DNA of 42,487 bases from Fimenecus sp045593555 (GCA_045593555.1 JAZNWU010000039.1:1-42487); one strand, 5' to 3'. Counted from the first letter of the stretch, positions 32,501-41,660 are shown. The notes: generated by a model not told the origin, from the letters alone. Made by a program: numbers and translations.

Positions 32501-32720
32501 AAGATGTGTCAAATTCATCCTTATAAAAATCTGTAGGACAGTCGTTGAGTCCTCTCTGCCAATGGAATTTCCATTTGCCGTTAAGAGTCATTTTTGAAGC
32601 AGGAGCAACACGGTTTAAAGCATCTGCCTCTTCTGAATAAGAAAAGGCGATAACGTGACCGTCTTCCTTATTTCTTTTGAAAATTGCGGGATTTTCCCAA
32701 TCATACTTATAATTTCTCAT
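29589..32720 (-). CDS. lacZ: Beta-galactosidase, GH2 (LacZ type)
   Basis: This large intracellular GH2 beta-galactosidase of 1043 residues is close to the E. coli LacZ length. In order it has a jelly-roll sugar-binding domain (residues ~40-220), an immunoglobulin-like domain, the TIM barrel from ~330, and the C-terminal beta-sandwich (small chain) domain from ~770. The acid/base Glu452 is in M-W-S-L-G-N-E-A-G. The nucleophile Glu540 is in L-L-C-E-Y-A-H-A-M. M-L-R-G-V-N-R-H-D-F is the conserved barrel entry. There is no signal peptide, so it acts on imported lactose or galactosides. It lies 11 bases downstream of the DUF815 gene and is probably co-transcribed with it; no lactose transporter is adjacent. 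Confidence 0.95.
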   Translation of the reverse strand: MRNYKYDWENPAIFKRNKEDGHVIAFSYSEEADALNRVAPASKMTLNGKWKFHWQRGLNDCPTDFYKDEFDTSFWRDIDVPSVWQIGQDTESYPYYYASTYCRALSRSKNKIPSIDHTMQEIGIYVRDFDMPENFDGQEIFMHFGAAKSAIEVYLNGEYVGYSQGSMTPHEFDITKFARKGSNRVAVKVYRFSDGAYLENQDMWLLCGLYREVYVFAEPKKCVRDFFITTDLDKNYKDSDTTLEIKVNDYAGNGTASVKAEIIDGNERILLGEAEFDGSATLKFNKLIENPKKWSAESPYLYKLLISITADGKTTYKCIRFGFKKVEIIGEKFLFNGKPLMLRGVNRHDFDPDNGWAVPTERYHQDLNFMKNANINSIRTSHYPDDPYFYDLCDEYGFYVMDECDLETHGVRRKGVPGDNPMWTNAVVDRMERMVLRDRNHACVFMWSLGNEAGDGNNFMEMKKAALKLDNTRQFHYEGDFNFTKSDVISRMYPVESVMKKLCNKEPIEISLYDNIANALAADSKPIKKEDYCRPVLLCEYAHAMENSLGNFQEYMDDFEAHDHMCGGYIWDFVDQAIRKKTPDGDQWLYGTDFEKYEPGRYTHLPNTTAMTGSNTYFNANGIITADRKPHPSYFEVKKVYCEIKVKEKDLSKGEFTLINKKLFTDLSDFEFKWSLQAEGNEVQSGIVDINCGPLSQVDFTIPYDLNSLSEKEYILIISYLNKTVKPWCEAGYEQGFDQFIVKEAKTEEKKIDGNVTYVKNGNVVFANGENFSVKIDGGKITSLKYDGKEYLKAAVTPNYFRAVTDNDLSNTNFVPFTIPFHPYFNWQRATNGAKGTLKNVEKNGKGQLVVTIDWKVQFFSGVTSVIVVSPDGSLELSHTGTPKMFNLLRFGTKMGLLREFDQVKWYGRGPQETYFDRKTGGKITLHEKSVADLEHHYMRPQENGNRTDVRWVEIRNKENQGLRFEAMGETPICFSAWHYTQDQLQLAKHIHELPHYDITTFNVDLNQIGVGGDMPGDAQVREKYQLKPNKEYTYTFRIVPIK

Positions 32721-32731
32721 ATTTCCTCTCC

Positions 32732-33913
32732 TTATTTAGAAGCTAAATATTCAATAAATTGCTTTGCTGTTCTTGGGCTTCTGCCACCATTACGGAGTGC
32801 AAAAGCCTCTGCCTGAATTGATAATTCTTCTTTTGCAATACTTATATTATACTGCATAGCAAGATTTTCCACAATAGATAAATATAAATCTTTATTAGGT
32901 TTTGAGAAAGTTATTTTTAAACCAAATCTTGCAGAGAGGCTCATAACCTCCTGAATTGTGTCCTGAAGGTGAATATCGTCACCATTACGGTCACTGAAAT
33001 TCTCTTTAACGAGATTTCTTCTGTTACTTGTGGCATAAATTACAATATTGTCGGTTTTACCGGCAACGCCACCTTCAAGAATAGCTTTCAATGCACCAAA
33101 GTCACTGTCGTTTGTAGAAAAGCTTAAGTCATCAATGAAAATGATAAATTTTAATGGATTGTCAGCAAGCTTTTCAATGACATCAGGTAATGAATACAAC
33201 TGATTCTTCTTGATTTCAATAAGACGGAGTCCCATTTCCCAGTACTCATTGACGATAGCCTTTATTGTACTGCTCTTACCACTACCTGCATCACCGTAAA
33301 GAAGCACATTGTTGCAAGGCTTATTCTGAAGTAATGCCATTGTGTTGTCAATAACCTTTTGTCTTTCCAGTTCATAACCACTCATTTGTGATAAACGCTG
33401 TGGGTCAGGATATTTAACGGGGATAATCTCATTATCCTTATATAAGAACATTCTGTGTGTGGCATAAATGCCATATCCCGTTGTCTTAATGGACTCGATT
33501 TTTTTGATGTATTCACCTTTAACTGAAAGAGTACTGTTTTTCCATTCAGGAAGGTAAATATCTGTATCAATTATTGATTTTATATCGTCACAGGTTACTT
33601 GTGAAAGTTCTTCAAAGAAATCCAACTCGTTCAGAAGTGCTTTCTGAAGCAGGGGAGATGCCTGTCCTTTTGCAGATTCTTTTACATATATATTTTCGTC
33701 GTTCTGCAAAAGTGCGTTGATGTATTCACACAAGTCATCGGTTTTTTCGTAAAGAATTGAAATAAAGTGGGAATAAAGTGACAAAAATTCTTTTTCATCT
33801 GTTCCGTCATATTCAAGTAATTTTAAAAGTGAATCGACACCCTTATCACTTATTACATTTTTAAATATGGCAACTGCCTTTGAAGATAAAACTAAACGAT
33901 TATAATTTTTCAT
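32732..33913 (-). CDS. DUF815-family AAA-type ATPase
   Basis: This 393-residue protein of the DUF815 group has a ~190-residue N-terminal domain of unknown role and a C-terminal AAA-like ATPase. The Walker A loop is G-D-A-G-S-G-K-S-S at ~207-215. Walker B is F-I-I-F-I-D-D-L-S-F near 250, and A-T-S-N-R-R near 295 is the sensor-1 region. R-S-P-R-T-A-K-Q-F near the end is typical of the family. DUF815 proteins are widespread single-copy genes without an established function in Firmicutes. It starts the lacZ transcript; the ribosome site is AAGGA. It is divergent from rpoB, with ~270 bases between start codons. I see no clear promoter for it. Confidence 0.85.
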   Translation of the reverse strand: MKNYNRLVLSSKAVAIFKNVISDKGVDSLLKLLEYDGTDEKEFLSLYSHFISILYEKTDDLCEYINALLQNDENIYVKESAKGQASPLLQKALLNELDFFEELSQVTCDDIKSIIDTDIYLPEWKNSTLSVKGEYIKKIESIKTTGYGIYATHRMFLYKDNEIIPVKYPDPQRLSQMSGYELERQKVIDNTMALLQNKPCNNVLLYGDAGSGKSSTIKAIVNEYWEMGLRLIEIKKNQLYSLPDVIEKLADNPLKFIIFIDDLSFSTNDSDFGALKAILEGGVAGKTDNIVIYATSNRRNLVKENFSDRNGDDIHLQDTIQEVMSLSARFGLKITFSKPNKDLYLSIVENLAMQYNISIAKEELSIQAEAFALRNGGRSPRTAKQFIEYLASK

Positions 33914-33967
33914 AAAAACATCCTTGAATTTTATTTGAAAAAATATTTTTATTTTTGAAAATAAGTC

Positions 33968-33996
33968 TTGACATATTGACTTGACTTGTTTATAAT
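33968..33996 (+). promoter_or_regulatory. Perfect consensus promoter of rpoBC
   Basis: TTGACA (33968-33973), a 17-base spacer and TATAAT (33991-33996) match the sigma-A consensus at every position, as expected for a constantly needed operon. Confidence 0.92.
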
Positions 33997-34002
33997 ATTA
34001 AA

Positions 34003-34182
34003 CTGCTATTAAAATGGAATTGTATACGCTGGAGCATTTTTCGTAAAAAGAATTTTACCATAATTTTCTACGAAAATCAAGGCGTAAATACAACTTTAAT
34101 TTAGTAATCTCCACGCCTTATATACTATGTATATAGTTTTAAGGCTTAGGAATAAAAAAACGAACGGAGAGTGATAAGCCCT
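34003..34182 (+). promoter_or_regulatory. Long structured leader of rpoB
   Basis: About 180 bases separate the predicted transcription start from the rpoB start. Two hairpins can be drawn: ATTTTTCGTA/TACGAAAAT (34036-34045 with 34069-34077), and AAGGCGT/ACGCCTT (34079-34085 with 34113-34119). A further A+T-rich palindromic stretch lies at 34119-34137. Neither hairpin has a U-tract, so they are not terminators. The leader might mediate RpoB/RpoC autoregulation or mRNA stability, but no known riboswitch or ribosomal-protein site is recognisable. Confidence 0.5.
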
Positions 34183-37100
34183 ATGGTAAATGTCAAAGAA
34201 GTAAAACTTGGCAGAAATACCCGTATGAGTTTCTCAAAAATCAATGAGGTTATGCAGATGCCTAATCTTATCGAGGTACAGAAAAATTCATACAAGTGGT
34301 TCCTTGAAACAGGACTTAAAGAGGTGTTCCGTGATATCGATGCTATTACCGATTACACAGGAAATCTCGAATTAACTTTTGTTGATTATCGTATGGACGA
34401 TAAGCCAAAGTACACTGTCAAGGAATGTAAAGAGAGAGATGCTACTTATGCTGCTCCTCTCAGAGTTACAGCACGTCTTTTCAATAAAGAAACAGGCGAG
34501 GTCAAGGAAAACGAAGTTTATATGGGCGATTTCCCACTGATGACAGACAGTGGTACATTTGTTATTAACGGTGCAGAGCGTGTTATTATTTCACAGCTCG
34601 TTCGTTCACCAAGTGTCTATTATGGTATGACTCATGATAAGACAGGTAAGGAACTTTATACAACAACTGTAATTCCTAACCGTGGTGCTTGGCTTGAGTA
34701 TGAAACTGACCAAAACGACCTCTTCTATGTAAGAATTGATAAAAACAGAAAGATTTATATCACAACATTTATCCGTGCATTAGGTCTTAGTTCAAATGAC
34801 GAAATCCGTGAATTCTTCGGATATGACGACAGAATTGAGGCTACTTTGGAAAAGGATACAACTGTTAATACTGAACAGGCTCTTATCGAAGTTTATAAAA
34901 AGCTTCGTCCGGGTGAACCACCTGCACTTGAAACTGCTCAGGCTCATCTTAACGGTCTTTTCTTTGATGCTCACAGATACGACTTATCAAGAGTTGGTAG
35001 ATATAAGTATAATAAAAAGCTTGGTATTGCTTCACGTATTGCCGGCAAGATGGTTAAAGAACCTGTTGTCAGTGAACTTACAGGTGAAATTATGGCAGAA
35101 CCGGGTGACATAATCAGTGAAGAACTTGCTTACAGAATCGAGCAGGAAGGTGTTAACACTGTAATCCTCGATGTTGAAGGTAAGGAAGTTAAGGTTTACT
35201 CAAACGGTATGGTTGATGTCCTTGAGTATGTTCCTATGTTTACTGAAGAAGAACTTGAAGAAATCGCTATTAACGAAAAGGTTAACTTCAAGGTTCTTAT
35301 GGAAATTCTCGATAAATGTGGTGACGATAAGGAAGCACTTAAAGAAGAAATGGCTCTTCGTGCTGATGACCTTATTCCAAAGCACATTACTGTTGAAGAT
35401 ATTTTTGCAACAATAAACTACCTTAACGGTCTGGCTTCAGGAATTGGTGTAACAGACGACATCGACCACCTTGGAAACCGTCGTATCCGTTCAGTTGGTG
35501 AGCTTCTTCAGAACCAGTTCAGAATCGGTTTTGCAAGAATGGAAAGAGTTGTAAAAGAAAGAATGACTCTTCAGGGTCAGGAACCTGATAAGGTTACTCC
35601 TGTTGCCCTTATCAATATCCGTCCTGTTATGGCTGCAATCAAGGAATTCTTTGGTTCATCTCCACTTTCTCAGTTCATGGACCAGACAAACCCATTGGCA
35701 GAGCTTACACATAAGAGAAGACTTTCAGCACTCGGTCCTGGTGGTCTTTCTCGTGACCGTGCAGGTTTCGAAGTTCGTGACGTTCACTATTCTCACTATG
35801 GTAGAATGTGTCCTATTGAAACTCCGGAAGGTCCTAACATCGGTCTTATCTCATACCTTGCAACATTCTCAAGAATTAACAAGTACGGCTTTATCGAAGC
35901 TCCTTTCAGAAGAATTGATAAAGAAACAGGTACAGTTCTTGCTGAAGTTGAATATATGACAGCAGACGTTGAGGATAACTACATTGTTGCTCAGGCTAAT
36001 GAGCCTCTCGACGAAAATGGTAAATTCATCAATGCAAAGCTTACAGCTCGTCACAGAGATAACTTCCTTGAAGTTGCTACAACAGAAGCAGACTATATGG
36101 ACGTTTCTCCAAAGATGGTTGTTTCAGTTGCTACTGCAATGATTCCATTCCTTGAAAATGACGACGCAAACCGTGCTTTGATGGGTTCTAACATGCAGCG
36201 TCAGGCTGTTCCACTTCTTAAGACAGATTCTCCTATCGTAGGTACCGGTATGGAATACAAGGCAGCTGTTGACTCAGGTACAGTTGTTCTTGCAAAGCGT
36301 GCAGGTACAGTTACCCAGATGGATGCAAAAACTATTGCTATCACAACTGCTGATGGTGAAGTTGATACTTATGAGCTTATTAAGTTTATGCGTTCAAACC
36401 AGGGTACATGTATCAATCAGCGTCCAATTGTATCACTCGGTCAGGAAATCGAAGCAGGCGAAGTTATCGCTGACGGTCCTGCAACATCAAACGGTGAAAT
36501 CTCCCTTGGTAAGAATGCTCTTATCGGCTTCATGACTTGGGAAGGTTATAACTACGAAGACGCTGTTCTCATTAACGAAAAACTCGTAAGAGACGACGTT
36601 TATACATCAGTTCATATTGAAGAATATGAAATCGAAGCAAGAGAAACAAAACTCGGTGCTGAAGATATTACAAGAGATATTCCAAACGTAGGTGAGGATG
36701 CTCTTAAAGACCTTGACGAAAATGGTATTATCCGTGTCGGTGCTGAAGTTCATTCAGGTGATATCCTTGTTGGTAAGGTTACACCTAAGGGTGAAACAGA
36801 CGTTACAACCGCAGAAGAAAGAATTCTTCGTGCAATTTTTGGCGAAAAGGCTAAAGAAGTTCGTGATACATCACTTCGTGTTCCTCATGGTGAATATGGT
36901 ATCGTTGTTGACGTTGAAGTATTTACAAGAGAAAACAGCGATGAATTAAGCCCTGGCGTTAATAAGATTGTTCGTTGCTATATTGCACAGAAGAGAAAGC
37001 TCTCTGTTGGTGACAAGATGGCTGGTCGTCACGGTAACAAGGGTGTTGTTTCACGTATTCTTCCACAGGAAGATATGCCATTCCTCGATGATGGTACTCC

Positions 37101-37920
37101 ACTTGATATCGTTCTTAACCCATTGGGTGTTCCATCTCGTATGAATATCGGTCAGGTTCTTGAAGTGCATTTAGGTTTTGCATACAGAAAGCTTGGCCAG
37201 AAGATTGCTACTCCTGTTTTTGACGGTGCTCACGAAGCAGATATCCGTGAAGCTCTCAAGGAAGCAGGTTACCGTGAAGACGGTAAATCAATCCTTACTG
37301 ATGGACGTACAGGTCAGAAATTCGATAACCCTGTAACAGTAGGTGTTATGTACTACCTTAAACTCCATCACCTTGTTGATGATAAGATTCATGCTCGTAG
37401 TATCGGCCCTTATGCTCTCGTTACACAGCAGCCACTTGGTGGTAAAGCACAGTTCGGTGGTCAGCGTTTCGGTGAAATGGAAGTTTGGGCACTTGAAGCT
37501 TACGGTGCAGCTTATACTCTTCAGGAAATTCTTACAGTTAAGTCTGACGACCTTACAGGACGTCGTAAGACATATGAGGCTATCGTTAAAGGTCTCAACA
37601 TCCCTAAACCCGGTGTTCCCGAGTCCTTCAAGGTTCTCATCAAAGAACTTCAGGCATTGGCTCTTGATGTTCGTGTACTTGATGAAGACGGTGAGGAAAT
37701 CGACATCAAGAACGGTTTTGATACTGATGATTATGATGTTATTCCTGCTGTTGACCCTGAAATTGAATTTGAAAACATCAACGATGCAACTTATGACAAC
37801 GGTTTCGTTCTTGACAATGAGGATGGCGTTGAGGTTGACGAGGACGATGACTCTGATTTCTATAAAGAACAGGGCTTCGACTTTGATGATGATTTAATGG
37901 ATGACGAAGAGAATTATTGA
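34183..37920 (+). CDS. rpoB: RNA polymerase beta subunit
   Basis: This is the catalytic-core beta subunit of RNA polymerase, about 1245 residues. M-P-N-L-I-E-V-Q-K-N-S-Y-K-W-F-L is the conserved N-terminal region. The rifampicin-binding stretch S-Q-F-M-D-Q-T-N followed by T-H-K-R-R-L-S-A-L-G-P-G-G has the wild-type Asp, His and Ser at the usual resistance positions. G-D-K-M-A-G-R-H-G-N-K-G is the catalytic-site segment. The C-terminus is an unusually acidic Asp/Glu-rich tail of ~45 residues. The frame is open from a GTG at 34171, but GGAGA lies directly against that codon, so I prefer ATG 34183. rpoC follows after 49 bases. Unlike the common order, no rplJ-rplL precedes it. Confidence 0.97.
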   Translation: MVNVKEVKLGRNTRMSFSKINEVMQMPNLIEVQKNSYKWFLETGLKEVFRDIDAITDYTGNLELTFVDYRMDDKPKYTVKECKERDATYAAPLRVTARLFNKETGEVKENEVYMGDFPLMTDSGTFVINGAERVIISQLVRSPSVYYGMTHDKTGKELYTTTVIPNRGAWLEYETDQNDLFYVRIDKNRKIYITTFIRALGLSSNDEIREFFGYDDRIEATLEKDTTVNTEQALIEVYKKLRPGEPPALETAQAHLNGLFFDAHRYDLSRVGRYKYNKKLGIASRIAGKMVKEPVVSELTGEIMAEPGDIISEELAYRIEQEGVNTVILDVEGKEVKVYSNGMVDVLEYVPMFTEEELEEIAINEKVNFKVLMEILDKCGDDKEALKEEMALRADDLIPKHITVEDIFATINYLNGLASGIGVTDDIDHLGNRRIRSVGELLQNQFRIGFARMERVVKERMTLQGQEPDKVTPVALINIRPVMAAIKEFFGSSPLSQFMDQTNPLAELTHKRRLSALGPGGLSRDRAGFEVRDVHYSHYGRMCPIETPEGPNIGLISYLATFSRINKYGFIEAPFRRIDKETGTVLAEVEYMTADVEDNYIVAQANEPLDENGKFINAKLTARHRDNFLEVATTEADYMDVSPKMVVSVATAMIPFLENDDANRALMGSNMQRQAVPLLKTDSPIVGTGMEYKAAVDSGTVVLAKRAGTVTQMDAKTIAITTADGEVDTYELIKFMRSNQGTCINQRPIVSLGQEIEAGEVIADGPATSNGEISLGKNALIGFMTWEGYNYEDAVLINEKLVRDDVYTSVHIEEYEIEARETKLGAEDITRDIPNVGEDALKDLDENGIIRVGAEVHSGDILVGKVTPKGETDVTTAEERILRAIFGEKAKEVRDTSLRVPHGEYGIVVDVEVFTRENSDELSPGVNKIVRCYIAQKRKLSVGDKMAGRHGNKGVVSRILPQEDMPFLDDGTPLDIVLNPLGVPSRMNIGQVLEVHLGFAYRKLGQKIATPVFDGAHEADIREALKEAGYREDGKSILTDGRTGQKFDNPVTVGVMYYLKLHHLVDDKIHARSIGPYALVTQQPLGGKAQFGGQRFGEMEVWALEAYGAAYTLQEILTVKSDDLTGRRKTYEAIVKGLNIPKPGVPESFKVLIKELQALALDVRVLDEDGEEIDIKNGFDTDDYDVIPAVDPEIEFENINDATYDNGFVLDNEDGVEVDEDDDSDFYKEQGFDFDDDLMDDEENY

Positions 37921-37969
37921 TTGACTTAACCTATTTGTAATAGATTAAAAGGAAGAAGGGCTACATTTA

Positions 37970-40900
37970 ATGGAAAAGAAACCATTTGAAGCAATAAAAA
38001 TCGGTCTTGCCTCTCCTGACCAGATAAGAGAATGGTCTTATGGTGAGGTTAAGAAGCCTGAAACAATAAATTATCGTACCTTAAAGCCTGAAAAAGATGG
38101 TCTTTACTGCGAAAGAATTTTCGGACCTCAGAAAGACCTTGAATGTCATTGTGGTAAGTATAAGAAAAACCACTTTAAGGGCAAGATTTGTGAACGTTGC
38201 GGCGTTGAAGTTACTAAAAAAGAAGTTCGTCGTGAGAGAATGGGTCATATTGAACTTGTTTCTCCTGTTTCACATATCTGGTACTTCAAGGGTATCCCAT
38301 CAAGAATGGGACTTATCCTTGACCTTTCACCTCGTGACCTTGAAAAAGTACTTTATTTTGCAAAGTACATTGTTACAGACCCGGGTGATACAGAACTTAC
38401 AAAGAATCAGATTCTTACAGAAAAAGAATATGCTGATTATGTAGAAAAGTATGATGATGAGTTCAAAGCTGGCATGGGTGCAGAGGCTATCAAGACACTT
38501 TTAGAAGAAGTTGATGTTGATGAGCTTTGTAAAGAGCTTCGTGAGGAGCTTAGCGATGCATCAGGTCAGAAGAGAACAAGAATTTTAAAGCGTCTTGAAG
38601 TTGCTGAAGCCTTCAAACAGTCTGGAAACCGTCCTGAATGGATGATTATGGATGTAATTCCTGTTATTCCACCTGATATCCGTCCTATGGTTCAGCTTGA
38701 CGGTGGTCGTTTTGCAACATCAGACTTAAATGACCTTTACAGACGTGTTATCAACAGAAATAATCGTCTTGCAAGACTTTTAGAGCTTAATGCTCCTGAC
38801 ATTATCGTTCGTAACGAAAAGAGAATGCTTCAGGAAGCTGTTGATGCACTTATCGACAATGGTCGTCGTGGCAGACCTGTTACAGGTCCTAACAACAGAG
38901 CACTTAAATCTCTTTCAGATATGCTTAAAGGTAAGCAGGGTCGTTTCCGTCAGAACCTTCTTGGTAAGCGTGTTGACTATTCAGGTCGTTCAGTTATCGT
39001 TGTTGGTCCTGAACTTAAGCTTTATCAGTGTGGTTTGCCAAAAGAAATGGCACTTGAACTCTTCAAGCCATTCGTTATGAAGCGTCTTAACGAAAAAGGC
39101 GTTACAAATAACATCAAGTCTGCAAAGAAAATGGTTGAACGTGCTACTACTGAAGTTTGGGATGCACTTGAAGAGGTTATCAAGGACCATCCGGTAATGC
39201 TTAACCGTGCTCCTACACTTCATAGACTTGGTATTCAGGCATTTGAACCTGTCCTTGTTGAAGGTAGAGCTATTAAGCTTCATCCTCTCGTATGTACAGC
39301 TTTCAACGCTGACTTCGACGGTGACCAGATGGCTGTTCACGTACCTCTTTCTGCAGAAGCACAGGCTGAAGCAAGACTTCTTATGCTTGCTGCTAACAAC
39401 CTTCTCAAACCATCAGACGGTAAACCTGTTGCTGTTCCTACACAGGATATGATTCTTGGTTCATACTATCTTACAATGGTTAAGGAAGGCGAACCTGGTG
39501 AAGGCAAAGTATTCCGTGATGTTAACGAAGCTATTATGGCTTATGATGAAGGTGATATTACTCTTCACGCAAAAATCAAGATTCGTATGACTAAAGAAGT
39601 TGAAGGTGAGATGGTAACAAAACTCGTTCCAACAACTCTTGGTCGTGTGATTTTCAATAACCCAATTCCACAGGATTTAGGTTTTGTTGACAGAACAAAT
39701 CCTGAAAATGCTTTCGAACTTGAAGTTGACTTCCTTGTTAAGAAGGGTGGACTTGGAAAAATTATCGACAAATGTATCAAGGTTCACGGCGTAACAGTTG
39801 CTGCTGAAATGCTTGATAAGATTAAGGCTCAGGGTCTTAAGTACTCAACAAAGAGTGGTATTACAGTTGCTGTTTGTGATGCTAAGATTCCTGAATCAAA
39901 GAAAGACTTGCTTGCATCTGCTGAAGAACAGGTTGACGGTATCAACGATTACTTCAATATGGGTCTTTTGAGTACAGAAGAACGTTCAAGAGCAGTTATT
40001 AAGGTTTGGGAAGAAACAACAAATGCAGTTTCTTCAGGTATCCTTGAAGGTCTTGGTGAAACAAACCCAATCTATATGATGGTTGACTCAGGTGCCCGTG
40101 GTTCTAAGGCTCAGCTTCGTCAGCTTGCCGGTATGCGTGGTCTTATTGCCAATACTGCAGGTAAAACAATCGAAGTTCCTATTCGTGCTAACTACCGTGA
40201 AGGTCTTAATGTTCTCGAATACTTCATTTCTTCTCGTGGTGCTCGTAAAGGTCTTGCCGATACAGCTCTTCGTACAGCTGACTCTGGTTATCTTACTCGT
40301 CGTCTTGTTGACGTTTCACAGGATGTTATTATCCGTGAAGAAGATTGTCATTGTCACGACGGTATTGAAGTTTACGATATTACTGACGGTAAGGAAATGA
40401 TTGAACAGCTCAGCGAAAGACTTACAGGCAGATATCTTCTTGAAGACTTCTGTGATGCTGACGGTAACCTTGTTGCATCTAAGGATGAAATGCTTACAGA
40501 AGAAAAAGCTAAAGTTGTTGCTGATATGGTTAACTCAAGAGAGAATCCTGAGGAACGTAGAATCAAGATTCGTTCACTTCTCACTTGTGACTCAGAACAT
40601 GGTGTATGTATCAAGTGCTACGGTGCTAACCTTGCAACAGGTGACCCTGTTACAGTTGGTGAAGCAGTTGGTATTATCGCTGCTCAGTCAATCGGTGAAC
40701 CTGGTACACAGCTTACAATGAGAACTTTCCATACCGGTGGTGTTGCTTCAAGCCAGGATATTACACAGGGTCTCCCTCGTGTTGAAGAATTGTTTGAAGC
40801 AAGAAAGCCAAAGGTTCTTGCTATCCTTTCAGAAATCGACGGTATTCTTTCATTCCGTGAGATTAAGGGTAATGAGCATATCGTTATCACTGACCACGAA

Positions 40901-41548
40901 AACGGTGATGAACGTGCATATATGATTCCTTATGGTTTCCATAAGAGATTCAATTCAGAAACTGACGAAAATGGTAATCCAATCTTTGTTAAGAAGGGTA
41001 CAGCCCTTACAGATGGTTCACCAAATCCAAACGATATTCTTGCTATCAGCGGTGTTGATGCTGTTCATGACTACCTTATCAAGGAAGTTCAGAGAACATA
41101 CCGTAACCAGGGTGTTGATATCAACGATAAGCATATCGAAGTTATCGTTCGTCAGATGATGAGAAAACTTAAGGTTGCTGAAGCAGGTACAACAGACCTT
41201 CTTCCTGGTGCTACAACAGATAAGCGTGAATTTGCTCATGCAAATGAAGCAGCTCGTCTTCGTGCAGAGGAAACAGGCGAAGCATTCGTTCCTGCAACAT
41301 GTACACCGGTTCTTCTCGGTATTACAAAAGCATCTCTTGCAACAGATTCATTCTTGTCAGCAGCATCATTCCAGGAAACAACAAGAGTTCTTACAGATGC
41401 AGCTATCAAGGGTAAGATTGACCCACTTATGGGACTTAAAGAAAATGTTATTATCGGTAAACTTCTTCCATCAGGTACAGGTATGAAGTGCTATAGTGAA
41501 GTTGAACTCGAGAAAACAGTTGCAGATGTAATTGCTGCAGAAGCATAA
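37970..41548 (+). CDS. rpoC: RNA polymerase beta' subunit
   Basis: This is the beta' subunit, 1192 residues, the usual Firmicutes length without large lineage insertions. The N-terminal zinc site is C-H-C-G-K-Y ... C-E-R-C-G near residues 58-78. The active-site magnesium loop N-A-D-F-D-G-D is at residues 446-452. R-F-R-Q-N-L-L-G-K-R-V-D-Y-S-G-R-S-V-I-V is the switch/lid region. The second zinc site uses C-x-C-H and the C-D-S-E-H-G-V-C-I-K-C cluster at ~880. The bridge-helix and trigger-loop segments (G-A-R-G-S-K, and M-R-T-F-H-T-G-G) are intact. The ribosome site is AAAAGGAAG. A terminator follows directly, so rpsL-rpsG-fusA are not part of this operon. Confidence 0.98.
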   Translation: MEKKPFEAIKIGLASPDQIREWSYGEVKKPETINYRTLKPEKDGLYCERIFGPQKDLECHCGKYKKNHFKGKICERCGVEVTKKEVRRERMGHIELVSPVSHIWYFKGIPSRMGLILDLSPRDLEKVLYFAKYIVTDPGDTELTKNQILTEKEYADYVEKYDDEFKAGMGAEAIKTLLEEVDVDELCKELREELSDASGQKRTRILKRLEVAEAFKQSGNRPEWMIMDVIPVIPPDIRPMVQLDGGRFATSDLNDLYRRVINRNNRLARLLELNAPDIIVRNEKRMLQEAVDALIDNGRRGRPVTGPNNRALKSLSDMLKGKQGRFRQNLLGKRVDYSGRSVIVVGPELKLYQCGLPKEMALELFKPFVMKRLNEKGVTNNIKSAKKMVERATTEVWDALEEVIKDHPVMLNRAPTLHRLGIQAFEPVLVEGRAIKLHPLVCTAFNADFDGDQMAVHVPLSAEAQAEARLLMLAANNLLKPSDGKPVAVPTQDMILGSYYLTMVKEGEPGEGKVFRDVNEAIMAYDEGDITLHAKIKIRMTKEVEGEMVTKLVPTTLGRVIFNNPIPQDLGFVDRTNPENAFELEVDFLVKKGGLGKIIDKCIKVHGVTVAAEMLDKIKAQGLKYSTKSGITVAVCDAKIPESKKDLLASAEEQVDGINDYFNMGLLSTEERSRAVIKVWEETTNAVSSGILEGLGETNPIYMMVDSGARGSKAQLRQLAGMRGLIANTAGKTIEVPIRANYREGLNVLEYFISSRGARKGLADTALRTADSGYLTRRLVDVSQDVIIREEDCHCHDGIEVYDITDGKEMIEQLSERLTGRYLLEDFCDADGNLVASKDEMLTEEKAKVVADMVNSRENPEERRIKIRSLLTCDSEHGVCIKCYGANLATGDPVTVGEAVGIIAAQSIGEPGTQLTMRTFHTGGVASSQDITQGLPRVEELFEARKPKVLAILSEIDGILSFREIKGNEHIVITDHENGDERAYMIPYGFHKRFNSETDENGNPIFVKKGTALTDGSPNPNDILAISGVDAVHDYLIKEVQRTYRNQGVDINDKHIEVIVRQMMRKLKVAEAGTTDLLPGATTDKREFAHANEAARLRAEETGEAFVPATCTPVLLGITKASLATDSFLSAASFQETTRVLTDAAIKGKIDPLMGLKENVIIGKLLPSGTGMKCYSEVELEKTVADVIAAEA

Positions 41549-41560
41549 ATAACAAAAAAT

Positions 41561-41592
41561 GAGGACTGAGAAATCAGTCCTCTTATTTTTTG
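41561..41592. terminator. Terminator after rpoC
   Basis: A perfect nine-pair stem GAGGACTGA/TCAGTCCTC (41561-41569 with 41574-41582) around GAAA is followed by TTATTTTTT. An A-run at 41554-41559 lets it work on the minus strand as well. Confidence 0.92.
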
Positions 41593-41625
41593 TAGTGCAA
41601 AATGCAAAACGTAAAGTGCAAAATG
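41592..41625 (+). repeat. TGCAAA-type dispersed repeat, copy 4
   Basis: GTAGTGCAAAATGCAAAAC and AAAGTGCAAAATG directly follow the rpoC terminator, then run into a half copy of the GTCATTCTGAGCG repeat. Confidence 0.65.
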
Positions 41626-41631
41626 ATTTGT

Positions 41632-41660
41632 GTCATTTTGAGCGTAAGTGAAGAATCTCA
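41632..41660 (+). repeat. GTCATTCTGAGCG repeat, half copy
   Basis: GTCATTTTGAGCG then GTGAAGAATCTC equals one arm of the repeat at 25567 and 27404 with a few changes. The second arm is missing; the DUF6809-like coding region begins 23 bases further on. Confidence 0.65.

Noticed and set aside
34171..34182. GTG start for rpoB at 34171
   Set aside because: The GGAGA ribosome site touches the GTG. ATG 34183 gives usable spacing and an N-terminus like other clostridial RpoB proteins.
37343..37897. 184-codon open frame inside rpoB
   Set aside because: It is an out-of-frame shadow of rpoB with Leu/Val/Ser-rich composition and no ribosome site. The rpoB frame is unambiguous across it.
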